Positions 1-9,497 of a stretch of 26,668 nt of DNA are shown in pieces. Source of the DNA: Phallusia fumigata (taxonomy: Eukaryota; Chordata; Ascidiacea; Phlebobranchia; Ascidiidae). Both the position numbers and the translations under genes were made by a program. The notes beneath the pieces are model-generated. The model saw nothing but the letters and a program-made list of their open reading frames with translations, was not told where the DNA came from and made no database searches. Every line of letters begins with the position of its first letter. Positions within the stretch are counted from its first letter, which is position 1. The stretch spans positions 1 through 26,668 of the forward strand of contig QXVZ01005699.1 of assembly GCA_008931825.1 (NCBI GenBank). The letters run 5' to 3'.

Positions 1-176
1 TATCTATACTTCTAAACAAAGTATGGTGGGCCCTGGCCTAAACCACTGGGTTATCTATGGTAGCTCCATTATTGAGTGTTACAACAAAACACCCAATGCA
101 AATTAATCTTTTATCTAGTACCTGAAGATTACTTCCCGGCAGTGTGCCAACTTCCCCCTTCCATATTAAGCCCAAG
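1..176. other. Left edge, no gene seen
   Basis: I see no coding exon, RNA gene or repeat here. If the weak minus-strand open frame at 177-536 is real, this stretch would be its 3' flank. No clear AATAAA is visible on the minus strand in it. Confidence 0.4.
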
Positions 177-536
177 TTAGAAGACCCGTTTTCCATGTTC
201 TCGCCTTCCGTCGATAAGTTTGTTTCCTAAAGACAAGCGTTTACGTTTAGATTGGCTACAGATTTCGCGATAACTTTCGGACAAAATCTGTACCTTGAAC
301 AGCTTCTTTTCCAGTTGTGATTGGCGTTTTGCGGTCGTGTTACTGTTCTGCGTGAATGTGTATTGGAAAATCCAAACCACAAAGTAAATAGTAGTCACAA
401 AACAACAGCCTACCACTGCACTTGCATTGCGATGCTCCTCTGTTACATCAAAGCATATGGACTCTTGAAAGTTGGATTGCTTTGTCCGCTGGCTTGATAG
501 CATGCTTTCATTTTTTACCTTAAACGCGTAAAACAT
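177..536 (-). CDS. Hypothetical short membrane-protein open frame
   Basis: An ATG-initiated open frame of 119 codons that I do not recognise. It has one strongly hydrophobic stretch at about residues 42-60 (SAVVGCCFVTTIYFVVWIF), flanked by polar sequence. The C-terminal half is rich in Lys, Arg and Gln (RQSQLEKKLFKVQ onward), so a single-pass protein with a basic tail is the simplest reading. A second in-frame Met lies at residue 12. A possible splice donor (AAG|GTAAAA) follows codon 6, so the first codons could belong to a different exon structure. In DNA this AT-rich, 119 open codons is longer than usual by chance but not decisive. No neighbour supports a function, and it could be an exon of a gene extending past the left edge. 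Confidence 0.25.
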   Translation of the reverse strand: MFYAFKVKNESMLSSQRTKQSNFQESICFDVTEEHRNASAVVGCCFVTTIYFVVWIFQYTFTQNSNTTAKRQSQLEKKLFKVQILSESYREICSQSKRKRLSLGNKLIDGRREHGKRVF

Positions 537-540
537 AATC

Positions 541-2335
541 TTGCATCAACACTCCATACGTTAAAACTTCTTGATGACGCTTACAGCACCAACAATGATT
601 ACGAAAATGGTGGAACAATCGGCGTCTATTAGCATCAATAGAACAATAAAGAACGCCAAGCTCCAATTGTAATTTGTAAGGTTGATAAGTAACGTTTTAG
701 AAATTTGGGTTTAGATTGACAACAGTTTATACTTACCAACACCAGAAAACCGCCTGTTTGTAAGTAAAGTTTTCCCACAATTACAGCTAAACTAACTAAC
801 CTATGGTTAATGAAATAAAACTAAGATTAGTGTATTGGCTAGTCACTAAACAATCTGTGCTACAGTACTAGAGTAACTGAACCTATTGCTGTTTCAAATG
901 GCCAACAATGGTAAAAGTATACTTGTGTGCAACCTTAATGCAAAGTACAATTTTAGAGCCACCAATTGCAGCAGGGCTACAACTAACATTGCCTTGTGAT
1001 CACAACACATTCGAGACGGCAAACAGTCGGCTCAAACCACGCGCGCGTAGTGCTAAGAAAAAGGCAGAAACAACAAAGAAACCAAGCGGGAAACTGAGCA
1101 GCACCCGCTTGTCATAAATGCTTCCGCACCAGCCAAATCTTTTTTAATCCCGGGTTACACTGATAGCTAAAAAATAATTGAAATAAGTAGTATTGTTCAC
1201 GGCCAGTATTGTTAACCGCAAATGGTTTGTGTGAAAAAGAATAGTGCAGAGCTTCGTTTGTACCATACATGGGTTTGCCCACAAAATCACTTCCAATACG
1301 GGCACTTAACAAACAAGCCCAAAACGGAAAGCGGAAAAGACGTGCTCGTGTTCATCGCAATTGGACAAATTGGAGAAATATAACAAACTAACGACCGTCT
1401 CGTTGCGTATTTAGGCACGCCACTGTTGGTAAACTCTTAAGTTTCATTGTAATAAACTGGCGTTTTAAACAACACCACTTTTAATTTAACAGTTTAATTT
1501 AGTGTTGCGCGCTGACAAAATTAGTGAGTATCGAGGGACTGCATGTTTCAAGCAACAGATTCAGACAGTGACGTTCGGTGACCCAACAAAACGCCATGAC
1601 ACAGAAGTGAAAAAAATGTTAGAAAAGCCTTTTTTTCTAAAAACAGCCATGAACACACATTTTGACCATTTGCTCATTCACCCTTATTTCTACTTCAGGT
1701 ATAACTACAACCCTACTATATTTTTGGATTAAAACAATAAGTTACTAAACCTTAATGAAACAATAAACTTCCAAGGTTTCATATTACAGAATTTCCCACA
1801 ACATGCGCACACTTGCCGTTGTGAGGCCTGCCAGCGACTTCCGGCCTAGTCGTCGATTTTAGTTGGTTTGGTATCAATACTACAAAGCACTACGAAGTTT
1901 TTGTATGCCAACAAAACGTTGTGCAAGGTTAATTACCACTTTATTAAAACAAACGTAGTTTCAAACGCGATCATTCAAAACGGCAGTTAAAAAAAACCAA
2001 AATGTAACAAGCAAGTGGTAAATTGGGTCTTGTTATCATACACATCCTACACGGTGACAGTAAGGTCATCATAAAGATCCCTATTAAAATTAAAAGTGCT
2101 AATACAACACTTACAGCTACTGTGTTTGGCACAGCGGGTGCAAACCTTGCTGCTACTATTTTGCCTTTTACATGTTTTCTTTAAGAATTCTCCAAAAAAT
2201 GTTGAGATATTTTTGTGAAAAGTTGCACCATCAAAAGTTGCTTAGCACATCTGTATTCTCATGTCAGAAGCAGAAACCGGCTTTTCTCATTATGCATTGA
2301 AATGGTTTGTTAAAACTTGTGACAAGCATCCATGA
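541..2335. other. Gene-free stretch upstream of the PUF60 3' end
   Basis: I found no open stretch that looks like a real exon. The small frames at 908-1117, 1112-1312 and 1502-1732 have no recognisable protein character, and the last starts at TTG. No tRNA-like box pairs or convincing terminal repeats were seen. Confidence 0.4.
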
Positions 2336-2341
2336 TTTAAT
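2336..2341 (-). terminator. Candidate poly(A) signal for PUF60
   Basis: The minus strand reads ATTAAA here, 123 nt downstream of the PUF60 stop codon. ATTAAA is the common variant of AATAAA. No AATAAA lies between it and the stop, so it is the best candidate by position, but this is only a hexamer match. Confidence 0.35.
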
Positions 2342-2463
2342 TGAGTAAAAATGGCAACAACAGCAATTGCAACATTCCATATGACTCCATGATCTGTGCC
2401 TCCAAGAAGTAAAAATACCAGCATTTAAATATTAGAACTTGAATCCCTTTGGAAAATCAACAT

Positions 2464-5327
2464 TTAGCCACTAAGGTCATTAGCTGCATATTTCTGGTAG
2501 GGATAAGCAAGTGCTGTTACTCTATTGCCACCAAACCATCTGTTATTGAGGGCAGAGATGGCCTTTTCACTTTCCTCAACCTTCGAAAACTCTACAAAAA
2601 TCTTGACAACCACATCTGCATCATCTTCTTCACCCTGTGAAACATTCCCATTACTAACCTTCTGAAGGCGCATTTTTACACTAAGCACTTAACCTGTTTT
2701 TCTTGATAAATGATGACTCTTTCCACAGCTCCAAATTTTCCGCATTCTTCAGTAACTTCTCCCTCCAAATCATCATCAATATCTTCCACATTAACCATGT
2801 TGTGTAGCACCATAACCCGACTCTTAAACAAAACAGTAAAATTTCTAATGGGTTTGCAAAAAATATCTTCACAAGGTTTTAAATGAGCTAGAAAGGGAAG
2901 CAGCATTAGAAATTGAAAACTCATACAAAGTCAGATGCATAAATTCGAATATTTTAGTGTAATAATATCAAACAAAATCAAACGTTTAGCTGCAATGGTG
3001 ATTTAATTTCTTTTCTTAATCATGTTGATTTTAATGAAGTTCACTTTATCACATGTTTTTACTTAACAGTCTAAACATAGTTACCTGACTAGGCGATTGT
3101 TTAGCAGCTGTATGCGAAGTATGTTGGTGAAATCCAGATGATCCACTAGCTGGAGTGACCCCTGTGATTTTATTTCAAAACAAACACAAGAGAGCTGGGC
3201 AAAACAAGTATCAAGAGCTATTGCTCTGCTATTACGGTGGTTTTGGAAAGGGGTAGGTGTGGTGCATTAGGGCAAGAATAAGCCCTCATTCATTGGTTTG
3301 TTTGTCTTGGGCAAGGTAATGGAAGTAATAAAGGATATTTTTATATGGTGGTGTACCAGGTTTGGGTTAAGAAATTGTGGGTAGGAAGGTCAGGAAACTG
3401 GATAAATCACAGTAAAACATGTCAAAAACAAAATGTTAGATTTTAGTGTAGAAACTCTGGTAAAGCATATTAGATTTCATTTTATCTTGTATTTTAAAGT
3501 GCATACAGTTGTTTTTCCTCAAATAAAAAACACAGGGTATCAACCAACCTGTAACAACCCCTGGTTGATTGGCTGCCATTACTGCTGTGGGTTGTGCAAG
3601 AGGAGGTATCATAAGACCACCACCTCCACCCATACCATTAATACCTCCAGACCTTCCAACTTGATTAAATCCTGCACAGCATATAACATAGCTACAGGTC
3701 TTAGCTACCACAATATACAAAAACTGTTTAATTTAGTACCTGGTACAATGTTCGAAGCTACCCTTTGATTTACCAGTAAAGGTTTTGCAGCCTCTTGAGC
3801 CATAATTTTAGATGTTGCTGCCGCTGCAGCCACAGCAGCTGCTGCTGGAAGCGTTGATGCATTGCTTGGTCCTAGATACTAACAATATCAACATACAGTT
3901 ATAGTAATTGCTGATTATGGTAACATTTTCCACAACAAATTCAAACCATTTCAAAATGTGTGTTTGGTGGAGTAATTGCTCTGCCCACTCTTAAGTACTG
4001 TCCACCCAAATCAAACATATTCATGCTTGAGATTGCATCCAAAGCAGATTGGAGCTTGTCATATTCTGAAAACACACAAGTTACAGCACAAGAATTTATT
4101 GCACTGTTTTAAAGCAAAACTTACCAATAAACGCATAGCCTCTGTGACGCCTGCTTACAGCATCTCTGTCTAACTGACATGTAACTATTTTTCCAAACGC
4201 CTCAAACACAGATCGTAAGTCACTTTCCTCCAGGTCTGGATGTATTGATGAAACATATATTCTGTGATAAAATTTAAGTTATCAAATACATTTATTGATG
4301 TCAACATTTATTTGATGTTTCATGAAATAAATTATTACCTGTTGTAATGTTTGGCTTCCTCAGCTAACTGGTTAATAATGGGCTGAGCTTGTCCAATATT
4401 GCTTGGCCTCCCAACCTTTATTGTTCTTCCTGGACGTTTTCACACAAACAATTACCAATTTTTTTAGCAATACCACAATGCAAAACACACAATAACACAC
4501 AATTCTTATAAAAACAAAATTCACATATATATGAAACCTTTATTTACCTATACCTCCCAACTGACTAGTTTGCATATGTTCAGTAGCAAGATGTGCAGCT
4601 TCGGGTATTTCATAATCAATAAAACAGTACCCCTAGATTGTACATGGCAAATTTAATGAGAGTTTAAACAATTGGTACAGCAAATATAGACAGAATGCTA
4701 CCCACCTTGTGTTTTTGTGTGATCGGATCAAATGACATATCTATGCTTTTGATAGGGCCGAATGGTGTAAAAGCATCTCTTACAGTCTCTTGCCTTATAT
4801 CATAATAAATGGAACCGACATAAACTCTGCACATGATAGCCAGTGCCCGTTGCTTTTGAGCTGATGTCTGCAAAAATTTTGTTTTATTCTGGTGATTGTG
4901 GGTATAAAACTCACACACAAACATTTTATGGTTTAAATGACCATCAGCTGGGATACAATACATCACTCCTACCAACCTGCTGAGAAGACATCTGTTGCTG
5001 TTGGTGTTGTATAGTTTGTTTTAGAAGTATATCTTTAATACTTTGTTCCATTGCATACTTCTTAGCCTGCAAAACAGTTTGTTTAATAGAAGTCCAATTT
5101 TATTTAATTTTACAATAATTCTGATTTTACAACAAGTAGATGTTTTAACACTTGCTAACTGAGAAGTTTGTTTCGAGAAATTTAAGATTTTCTAAATAAA
5201 CGACTACATACATTGCTGTTTAGTTGAAAATTACTTTCATACAAACCTTTTCCAATGCTGCCTTTTGACTTGGTGTCAATGGAGGTAACGGAGTTTCAAG
5301 CTGGGTTAACATGTTAACATCACCCAT
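2464..5327 (-). CDS. PUF60: PUF60, poly(U)-binding splicing factor (Half pint), 12 exons
   Basis: PUF60 is a nuclear U2AF65-related factor that binds pyrimidine tracts and helps define 3' splice sites. Exons in transcript order: 5327-5247, 5066-4977, 4867-4706, 4632-4554, 4429-4339, 4261-4125, 4065-3947, 3878-3740, 3671-3549, 3161-3085, 2822-2694, 2634-2464. They join in phase to 465 residues, shorter than the human protein. Seen: conserved N-terminal helix [19 protein letters not shown] (from residue 28); RRM1 from residue 70 ([10 protein letters not shown], then GYCFIDYE); RRM2 from about 167 ([10 protein letters not shown], then GYAFIEYD); an Ala-rich linker in exon 8; a Gly-rich stretch in exon 9; and a C-terminal UHM at about 367-465 ([19 protein letters not shown] and the R-x-F loop NRWFGG). 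Exon 4 has a second donor 6 nt downstream and exon 12 has an acceptor 27 nt upstream, both in frame. The acidic linker before the human UHM seems largely absent; a missed exon in intron 10 (2823-3084) is possible. Confidence 0.96.
4541..4560 (-). promoter_or_regulatory. PUF60: Tandem splice donors at the end of PUF60 exon 4
   Basis: The minus strand reads GGAG|GTATAG|GTAAAT. Using the first GT gives LGGRTIKVG, which matches the RRM1 end of known PUF60 proteins (LGGRNIKVG). Using the second GT, 6 nt later, gives LGGIGRTIKVG with two extra residues, although its donor GTAAAT is closer to consensus. Both keep the frame. Confidence 0.6.
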
Positions 5328-6389
5328 TTTTTACTTGGTCAATTTATCTTTTTAGTTATATTCAAACATCCTTGAAAAAACGATATACAGGGTAGGGACA
5401 CTCGCTATAAATTGAGATGGGTGGTTGGACCACAGAAAAAGAACTTTTAGCAAAACCTTACCAACAATTTACATGTCTAAATACACAAAACGTATTTGGG
5501 AAATATTTTGGATGGATTAGGGTTGGGGGTATTTTGGGGAACGTATTTGAATATTTTCTAGATATACCATTATTAAAGTCTTACAAATACTTTGCAAATG
5601 CGCTGACACAATTGCAAACTGAGTTCGGGCAACAAACTTTGCATGGGAATTGGAATTTGGAAAACGCTAATTTAACTGGATGAGGGCTACGTGTGTGGCA
5701 TAGAAACCACACTCCACAGTCCACAGTCCACAGTCCACACACAGTACACTTGTAGTAAACGGTGCACGTACTGAATGACCACGGGAAAAGGGATTCTGAA
5801 AGGCAAAAACGTTTTATGTACAAACTTAACGCGGTATCAATTCATGCTCTTTCTTCTAATGTCTATTTTGGTGTACAAACGAATATGGATAAATAATATT
5901 GTAATGCACAAAATGACTACAAATCCTTCGAAACATGTATTGCAAATTTCTGTACGGGCAAGCACCCGTTCTATAAACTGTTGTAAACCAGTCAGAAATT
6001 TTCGATCATCACTTTTTTTTCGTTGTGGTGACTAATTTAACGTCGTAATTTACAGAACAGTAAATTAACGCACCCAGTTCACTTCTATCCGTGGCCTATC
6101 TGGTCCTCTAGTTGTTTGGTAAGAATCAAGCGGCTTAGATTGTATTTGCTCTATCTACATGTTTGCTACCCCGTTCCCATTGTATAGAAAGCGTTCTTAT
6201 CTCCGATGTCATTCTCGCCCCTCTCTACGGTCCAAGTGCTTGCTTGCACCCGATCGCCCAATTAACTCTCGAGCGCCATCATCTGTATGTTTCGCCCGAA
6301 AAAGTTGTTTGGTATTTTGGTTTTGGTTCGTTGAAGGGCTAAAAGCAGAAAACTCGATGCTTAATGGGTCTGTGGTTTAATAACATACT
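5328..6389. other. Intergenic stretch, no gene seen
   Basis: This begins immediately 5' of the PUF60 start. Short plus-strand open frames (5417-5683, 5775-6035, 6159-6380) show no recognisable domain, and I treat them as chance. A small 7-bp microsatellite (5714-5739) is the only ordered feature seen. Confidence 0.4.
5714..5739. repeat. CCACAGT microsatellite
   Basis: The heptamer CCACAGT occurs three times in a row without error, followed by a partial fourth copy (CCACA). It is a short tandem repeat in intergenic DNA. Confidence 0.85.
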
Positions 6390-6739
6390 TTACTTTTCAG
6401 TGTTGTAATCGGTCGAGTAAGGGAATCGATAGCACCCAGGAAACGACTCGACTCTGTTGGTCAGGAAACTTGACTCGAGTCCCGATTTTCAAATAGGACT
6501 TGACTTGAATCGAACTCGTCACACCAGAGACTTGACTTGTCCTGAGAATTAAGCAAAATTTACAATGGAATAGACAATCTGTCGACTTACCACGAATCAC
6601 CCAATGTGCGATGCCTACAGTGGGTAGCCATGTGAATTTGCTTTTCGGCGAATTGAACGCGTGACGTCACATAATTCGCATCAGTTTGACGATTCGACTC
6701 ACTCATGTAAACAGGGTTAATTACTTGTTACTTGTTTCA

Positions 6740-6815
6740 TTTTTATCCTCGGGCGGCGGTACAACACCTGATTGCGTTATACTCGTAAGAAGTCCACCGA
6801 GCTACTGCCCCATTG
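6740..6815 (-). mobile_element. tRNA-derived SINE head (second unit)
   Basis: The minus strand carries an RNA polymerase III A-box match, TAGCTCGGTGG (plus 6794-6804), inside GGGGCAGTAGCTCGGTGG, which resembles a tRNA 5' half. A degenerate B box, GTGTTGTACCG (plus 6757-6767), lies at tRNA-like spacing. No cloverleaf can be completed, so this is read as a SINE head and not a working tRNA gene. Confidence 0.45.
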
Positions 6816-6831
6816 CAGTTCCGTTGGATCA

Positions 6832-7018
6832 TTTTTTATTTGATTTTTTTCGGTTTTTGGAAGTTAGTAACTTTAATTTGGATCCATCGGGGTTGCTAGG
6901 TTGGAGGAATGCCGCTCAAGTTTCTCGCTCATGGAAACACATATGTGACCGAGACAGGATTAGAGCCCACAACTTTGTGGCGCAAGGCGCCGCATTACCC
7001 ACTCGGCCATCTTGGCGG
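6832..7018 (-). mobile_element. tRNA-derived SINE (first unit) with A-rich tail
   Basis: On the minus strand this begins near GCCAAGATGGCCGAGTGG, similar to Leu/Ser-type tRNA 5' ends. It has a perfect A-box match TGGCCGAGTGG (plus 6999-7009) and a slightly degenerate B box GGCTCTAATCC (plus 6957-6967). A tRNA-unrelated body of about 95 bp follows and ends in an A-rich tail (T-rich on the plus strand, 6832-6859). This layout is the standard structure of tRNA-derived SINEs. A second tRNA-like head follows directly in the same orientation. Confidence 0.65.
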
Positions 7019-7060
7019 TAATTTTTACAGCTAATTTCTGTGTATTTATTCCACTATAAC

Positions 7061-7431
7061 TCGCATTTTACGAAACTTCGTTTTCGTATTCTCATAGCTC
7101 CTTGACCTTAGCGCGTGACCAAAAATTTTGCATGTATTTTTTCGCCCCTGCACTGAGGCATGAACAAACCTCGAGTTGCGACTTCACTTGACTTAAGACA
7201 CGAATCCGGACATACTTGACTTGGCTTGAGACTCAACGTAAGACTTGTTACCCAACATTGTTGTTAGCAAAAGAAAAAATAAGACACAAACTTAGTGGCA
7301 ACCCTTTTTTCGGTTGCGTAAAACCTGCAACGACTGTTGGTCTGGTAAGTCATATATCACTAAATTTCCAATTTTAATTTAAAGGTAATTCCTAACAATC
7401 ATTTGGACTTAACCCGAGTCACATTGTGCAA
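7061..7431 (+). repeat. Direct duplication, copy 1
   Basis: A 371-bp segment from TCGCATTTTACGAAAC to CACATTGTGCAA that recurs at 7434-7809. By eye the copies differ by five substitutions plus a 5-bp insertion (GAGGC) in copy 2. Copy 1 ends at the only ambiguous base in the window. Confidence 0.95.
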
Positions 7432-7432
7432 N
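7432..7432. other. Ambiguous base (N) at the duplication junction
   Basis: The single N in the window lies exactly between the two near-identical copies (7061-7431 and 7434-7809). This position suggests a contig join or low-confidence consensus. Confidence 0.95.
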
Positions 7433-7433
7433 G

Positions 7434-7809
7434 TCGCATTTTACGAAACTTCGTTTTCGTATTCTCATAGCTCCTTGACCTTAGCGCGTGACCAAAAATT
7501 TTGCATGTATTTTTTCGCCCCTGCACTGAGGCATGAACAAACCTCGAGTTGCGACTTCACTTGACTTAAGACACGAATCCGGACATACTTGACTTGGCTT
7601 GAGACTCAACGTAAGACTCGTTACCCAACACTGTTGTTAGCAAAAGAAAAAATAAGACACGAGGCAAACTTAGTGGCAACCCTTTTTTCGGTGGCGTAAA
7701 ACCGGCAACGACTGTTGGTCTGGTAAGTCATATATCACTAAATTTCCAATTTTAATTTAAAGGTAATTCCTGACAATCATTTGGACTTAACCCGAGTCAC
7801 ATTGTGCAA
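7434..7809 (+). repeat. Direct duplication, copy 2
   Basis: A 376-bp near-identical copy of 7061-7431 in direct orientation, separated from it by only N and G. It has a 5-bp insertion near 7660 and five substitutions. The sequence becomes unique again from 7810. Confidence 0.95.
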
Positions 7810-8057
7810 AGATTCGCCTTGACTCACGTGACCAAGCACAACGAATCGGACTTGACTTGTGACCCAGATATAAAAACTAGGGGTGATATGAGATAATTTG
7901 TTTATAAGAGAGCGACACAACTTTCGAGGGTTGGCAATAGTTTATTTGGTATTTTTGTATCGCCAAAACAAACTAATAACTCAACATGTGTGTAAACAGA
8001 CATCTTTTTACAACTTTACGTTTGTGCCATGTAGCGTAAAAACGCAAAAACGTGTCA

Positions 8058-8063
8058 TTTATT
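8058..8063 (-). terminator. Poly(A) signal of the SLC49-like gene
   Basis: The minus strand reads AATAAA here, 54 nt after the stop codon of the transporter at 8118-9497. The spacing is normal for a short 3' UTR. Confidence 0.6.
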
Positions 8064-8117
8064 ATTTATAATAGTATTTTGGGCAACCAAGTTTTTCACC
8101 TTAGCTGACATTTGCAC

Positions 8118-9497
8118 TTATTCAGAATTATCTTGATTTTCCTGTGCCGCAAGCCTGCGATAGTGCGGCGAAATAAAACAAAGTAGAACCAGACCGACAA
8201 AAATGCAAACACTTTGAAAAACTAAAAGCCCGTTTGTCCCATATGATATAAATAGTGATCTACCGATTATTCCCATAACAAGTCCGATGGTAGAAAGAAT
8301 TCCTGTCATCCACGTATTGGCAATCGTCTCGTCAACGGGATAAGTTAACTGAGTTATAATTTCCAAAAGTACAACCTCAGTGGTCGCTGAGAAGAGGCCA
8401 AAAAGGAAATTGCTTGCAAAAAGAAGCGCACTACTTCTGTATACAACTCCCAGAGCAATTCCCACTGTGGTGAACAAAACGCTGACCGCCCCCGTAGTTG
8501 CCATGACTTTGTAGCGTTTAAATTTGTCGACTATTTTCCCAGCCACAGTTGCCCCAATCGTGCCCCCGATGCTGTACATACAAAGGGCAAGACCACTTAT
8601 AACATCTGGTTGCAAAATCCAACGATCCGAAATTTTTGAAATAACTTCTGCCATCATTAGGCTTTCTAGCAGTGACAATTGAAACACTAACCCCAAAGCT
8701 ACGCAAGAAAATATATAATCCCGATTTGTAAACAAAAGCTTTAACTGATGTAAAAAGTCTTGAAATGAACCTCCAGGTGTATCGTCCGTCTTGGCAGCTT
8801 GCGCCTTCGTAGGTGGAGACGGAGGCTTATGGGTAACAAAGATACCAAGAATAATAGTAACCATAACTGATACTGCCAGGAATGAACCATATAAAATAAG
8901 AAGAGAATGTTGTCCAGCACGCAACTGATTCTGACTTAGTTGTTCAGTTTCGTTTACTTTGCTGGACGACATGAGAAGAATCGGTGGTAGGATGAAGCCT
9001 GTTCCACCTCCAATGTATATTCCAATTACATTTATTGCGATTGCTGTGCCAACTTGATGTTCCGGGAACCATAAAGCAGCAAACGCGGAGGGAATGGTAA
9101 TGCCAACACTTTCAACTAAGCCGCATATTATTTGTCCCAACACAGCTAACACTATCAGGGATCTGTGGGTAAGAGCTATCGTAACTAGTAATAATCCAGC
9201 TGTAGAGGCGACCGCTGTGATCAAAATAAGAGTTTTTGCACCAATACGTCCTTTAAATAAAAACCAAGTAAGCGGGAAGGGTACAAGCAGGGCACTGATG
9301 TTCCTAGCATTGGTAATCCAATCCACGGTAGCATGAGAAGACCTAAAAAACTGTACGTAAAAGTTGCTGATCTGTCCGTAGCTAGCAAAAGATATTCCTT
9401 CAAAAAATTGCAGAACAGCAATGCACAGCAAAAAGGCCCACCTTCTTTTGTAAAGCGGAAATTGTTTCTCAACGCCGAACTGTTGGTATTCTGCCAT
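8118..9497 (-). CDS. Intronless MFS transporter, FLVCR/SLC49-like
   Basis: This 459-residue open frame has the hydropathy of a 12-helix major facilitator protein. Helices lie at about 20-42, 58-80, 88-108, 113-133, 150-172, 198-222, 260-285, 298-320, 330-350, 355-378, 393-415 and 420-443, with a hydrophilic central loop at about 223-259. Features recalling the FLVCR/SLC49 family are YKRRW just before helix 1, VDWITNARNI entering helix 2, the Gly-rich helix 5 ending in GFILPPILL, LFTNRDYI before helix 7, and TQLTYPVDE between helices 10 and 11. Vertebrate relatives are membrane carriers linked to choline, heme or other small metabolites; the substrate here cannot be read from sequence. The ATG at 9497 places the basic YKRRW directly before helix 1, as the family expects. 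The vertebrate genes have many introns; this one has none. No premature stop or frameshift is seen. Confidence 0.85.
   Translation of the reverse strand: MAEYQQFGVEKQFPLYKRRWAFLLCIAVLQFFEGISFASYGQISNFYVQFFRSSHATVDWITNARNISALLVPFPLTWFLFKGRIGAKTLILITAVASTAGLLLVTIALTHRSLIVLAVLGQIICGLVESVGITIPSAFAALWFPEHQVGTAIAINVIGIYIGGGTGFILPPILLMSSSKVNETEQLSQNQLRAGQHSLLILYGSFLAVSVMVTIILGIFVTHKPPSPPTKAQAAKTDDTPGGSFQDFLHQLKLLFTNRDYIFSCVALGLVFQLSLLESLMMAEVISKISDRWILQPDVISGLALCMYSIGGTIGATVAGKIVDKFKRYKVMATTGAVSVLFTTVGIALGVVYRSSALLFASNFLFGLFSATTEVVLLEIITQLTYPVDETIANTWMTGILSTIGLVMGIIGRSLFISYGTNGLLVFQSVCIFVGLVLLCFISPHYRRLAAQENQDNSE

Larger units (their letters stand above)
6395..7865. repeat. Interspersed repeat block rich in GACTTGACT / ACTCGAGTC motifs
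   Basis: Variants of CTTGACT, GACTCGA and ACTCGAGTC recur at about 6445-6545, 7170-7255, 7545-7625 and 7780-7860, in both orientations. Unique coding sequence is absent throughout. The block encloses the tRNA-like SINE heads and the duplicated segment at 7061-7809. Recurrence of one degenerate motif at both ends suggests nested or composite repetitive elements, but I could not define terminal inverted repeats or target-site duplications. Confidence 0.5.

Noticed and set aside
6740-7018. Functional tRNA genes suggested by A/B-box pairs
   Set aside because: The acceptor stems and anticodon arms cannot be completed, the B boxes are degenerate, and an A-rich tail is present. A SINE explains them better.
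7061-7809. Direct repeats considered as a CRISPR or satellite array
   Set aside because: There are only two long copies with no spacer series, and the host is clearly eukaryotic. A duplication or assembly join fits better.
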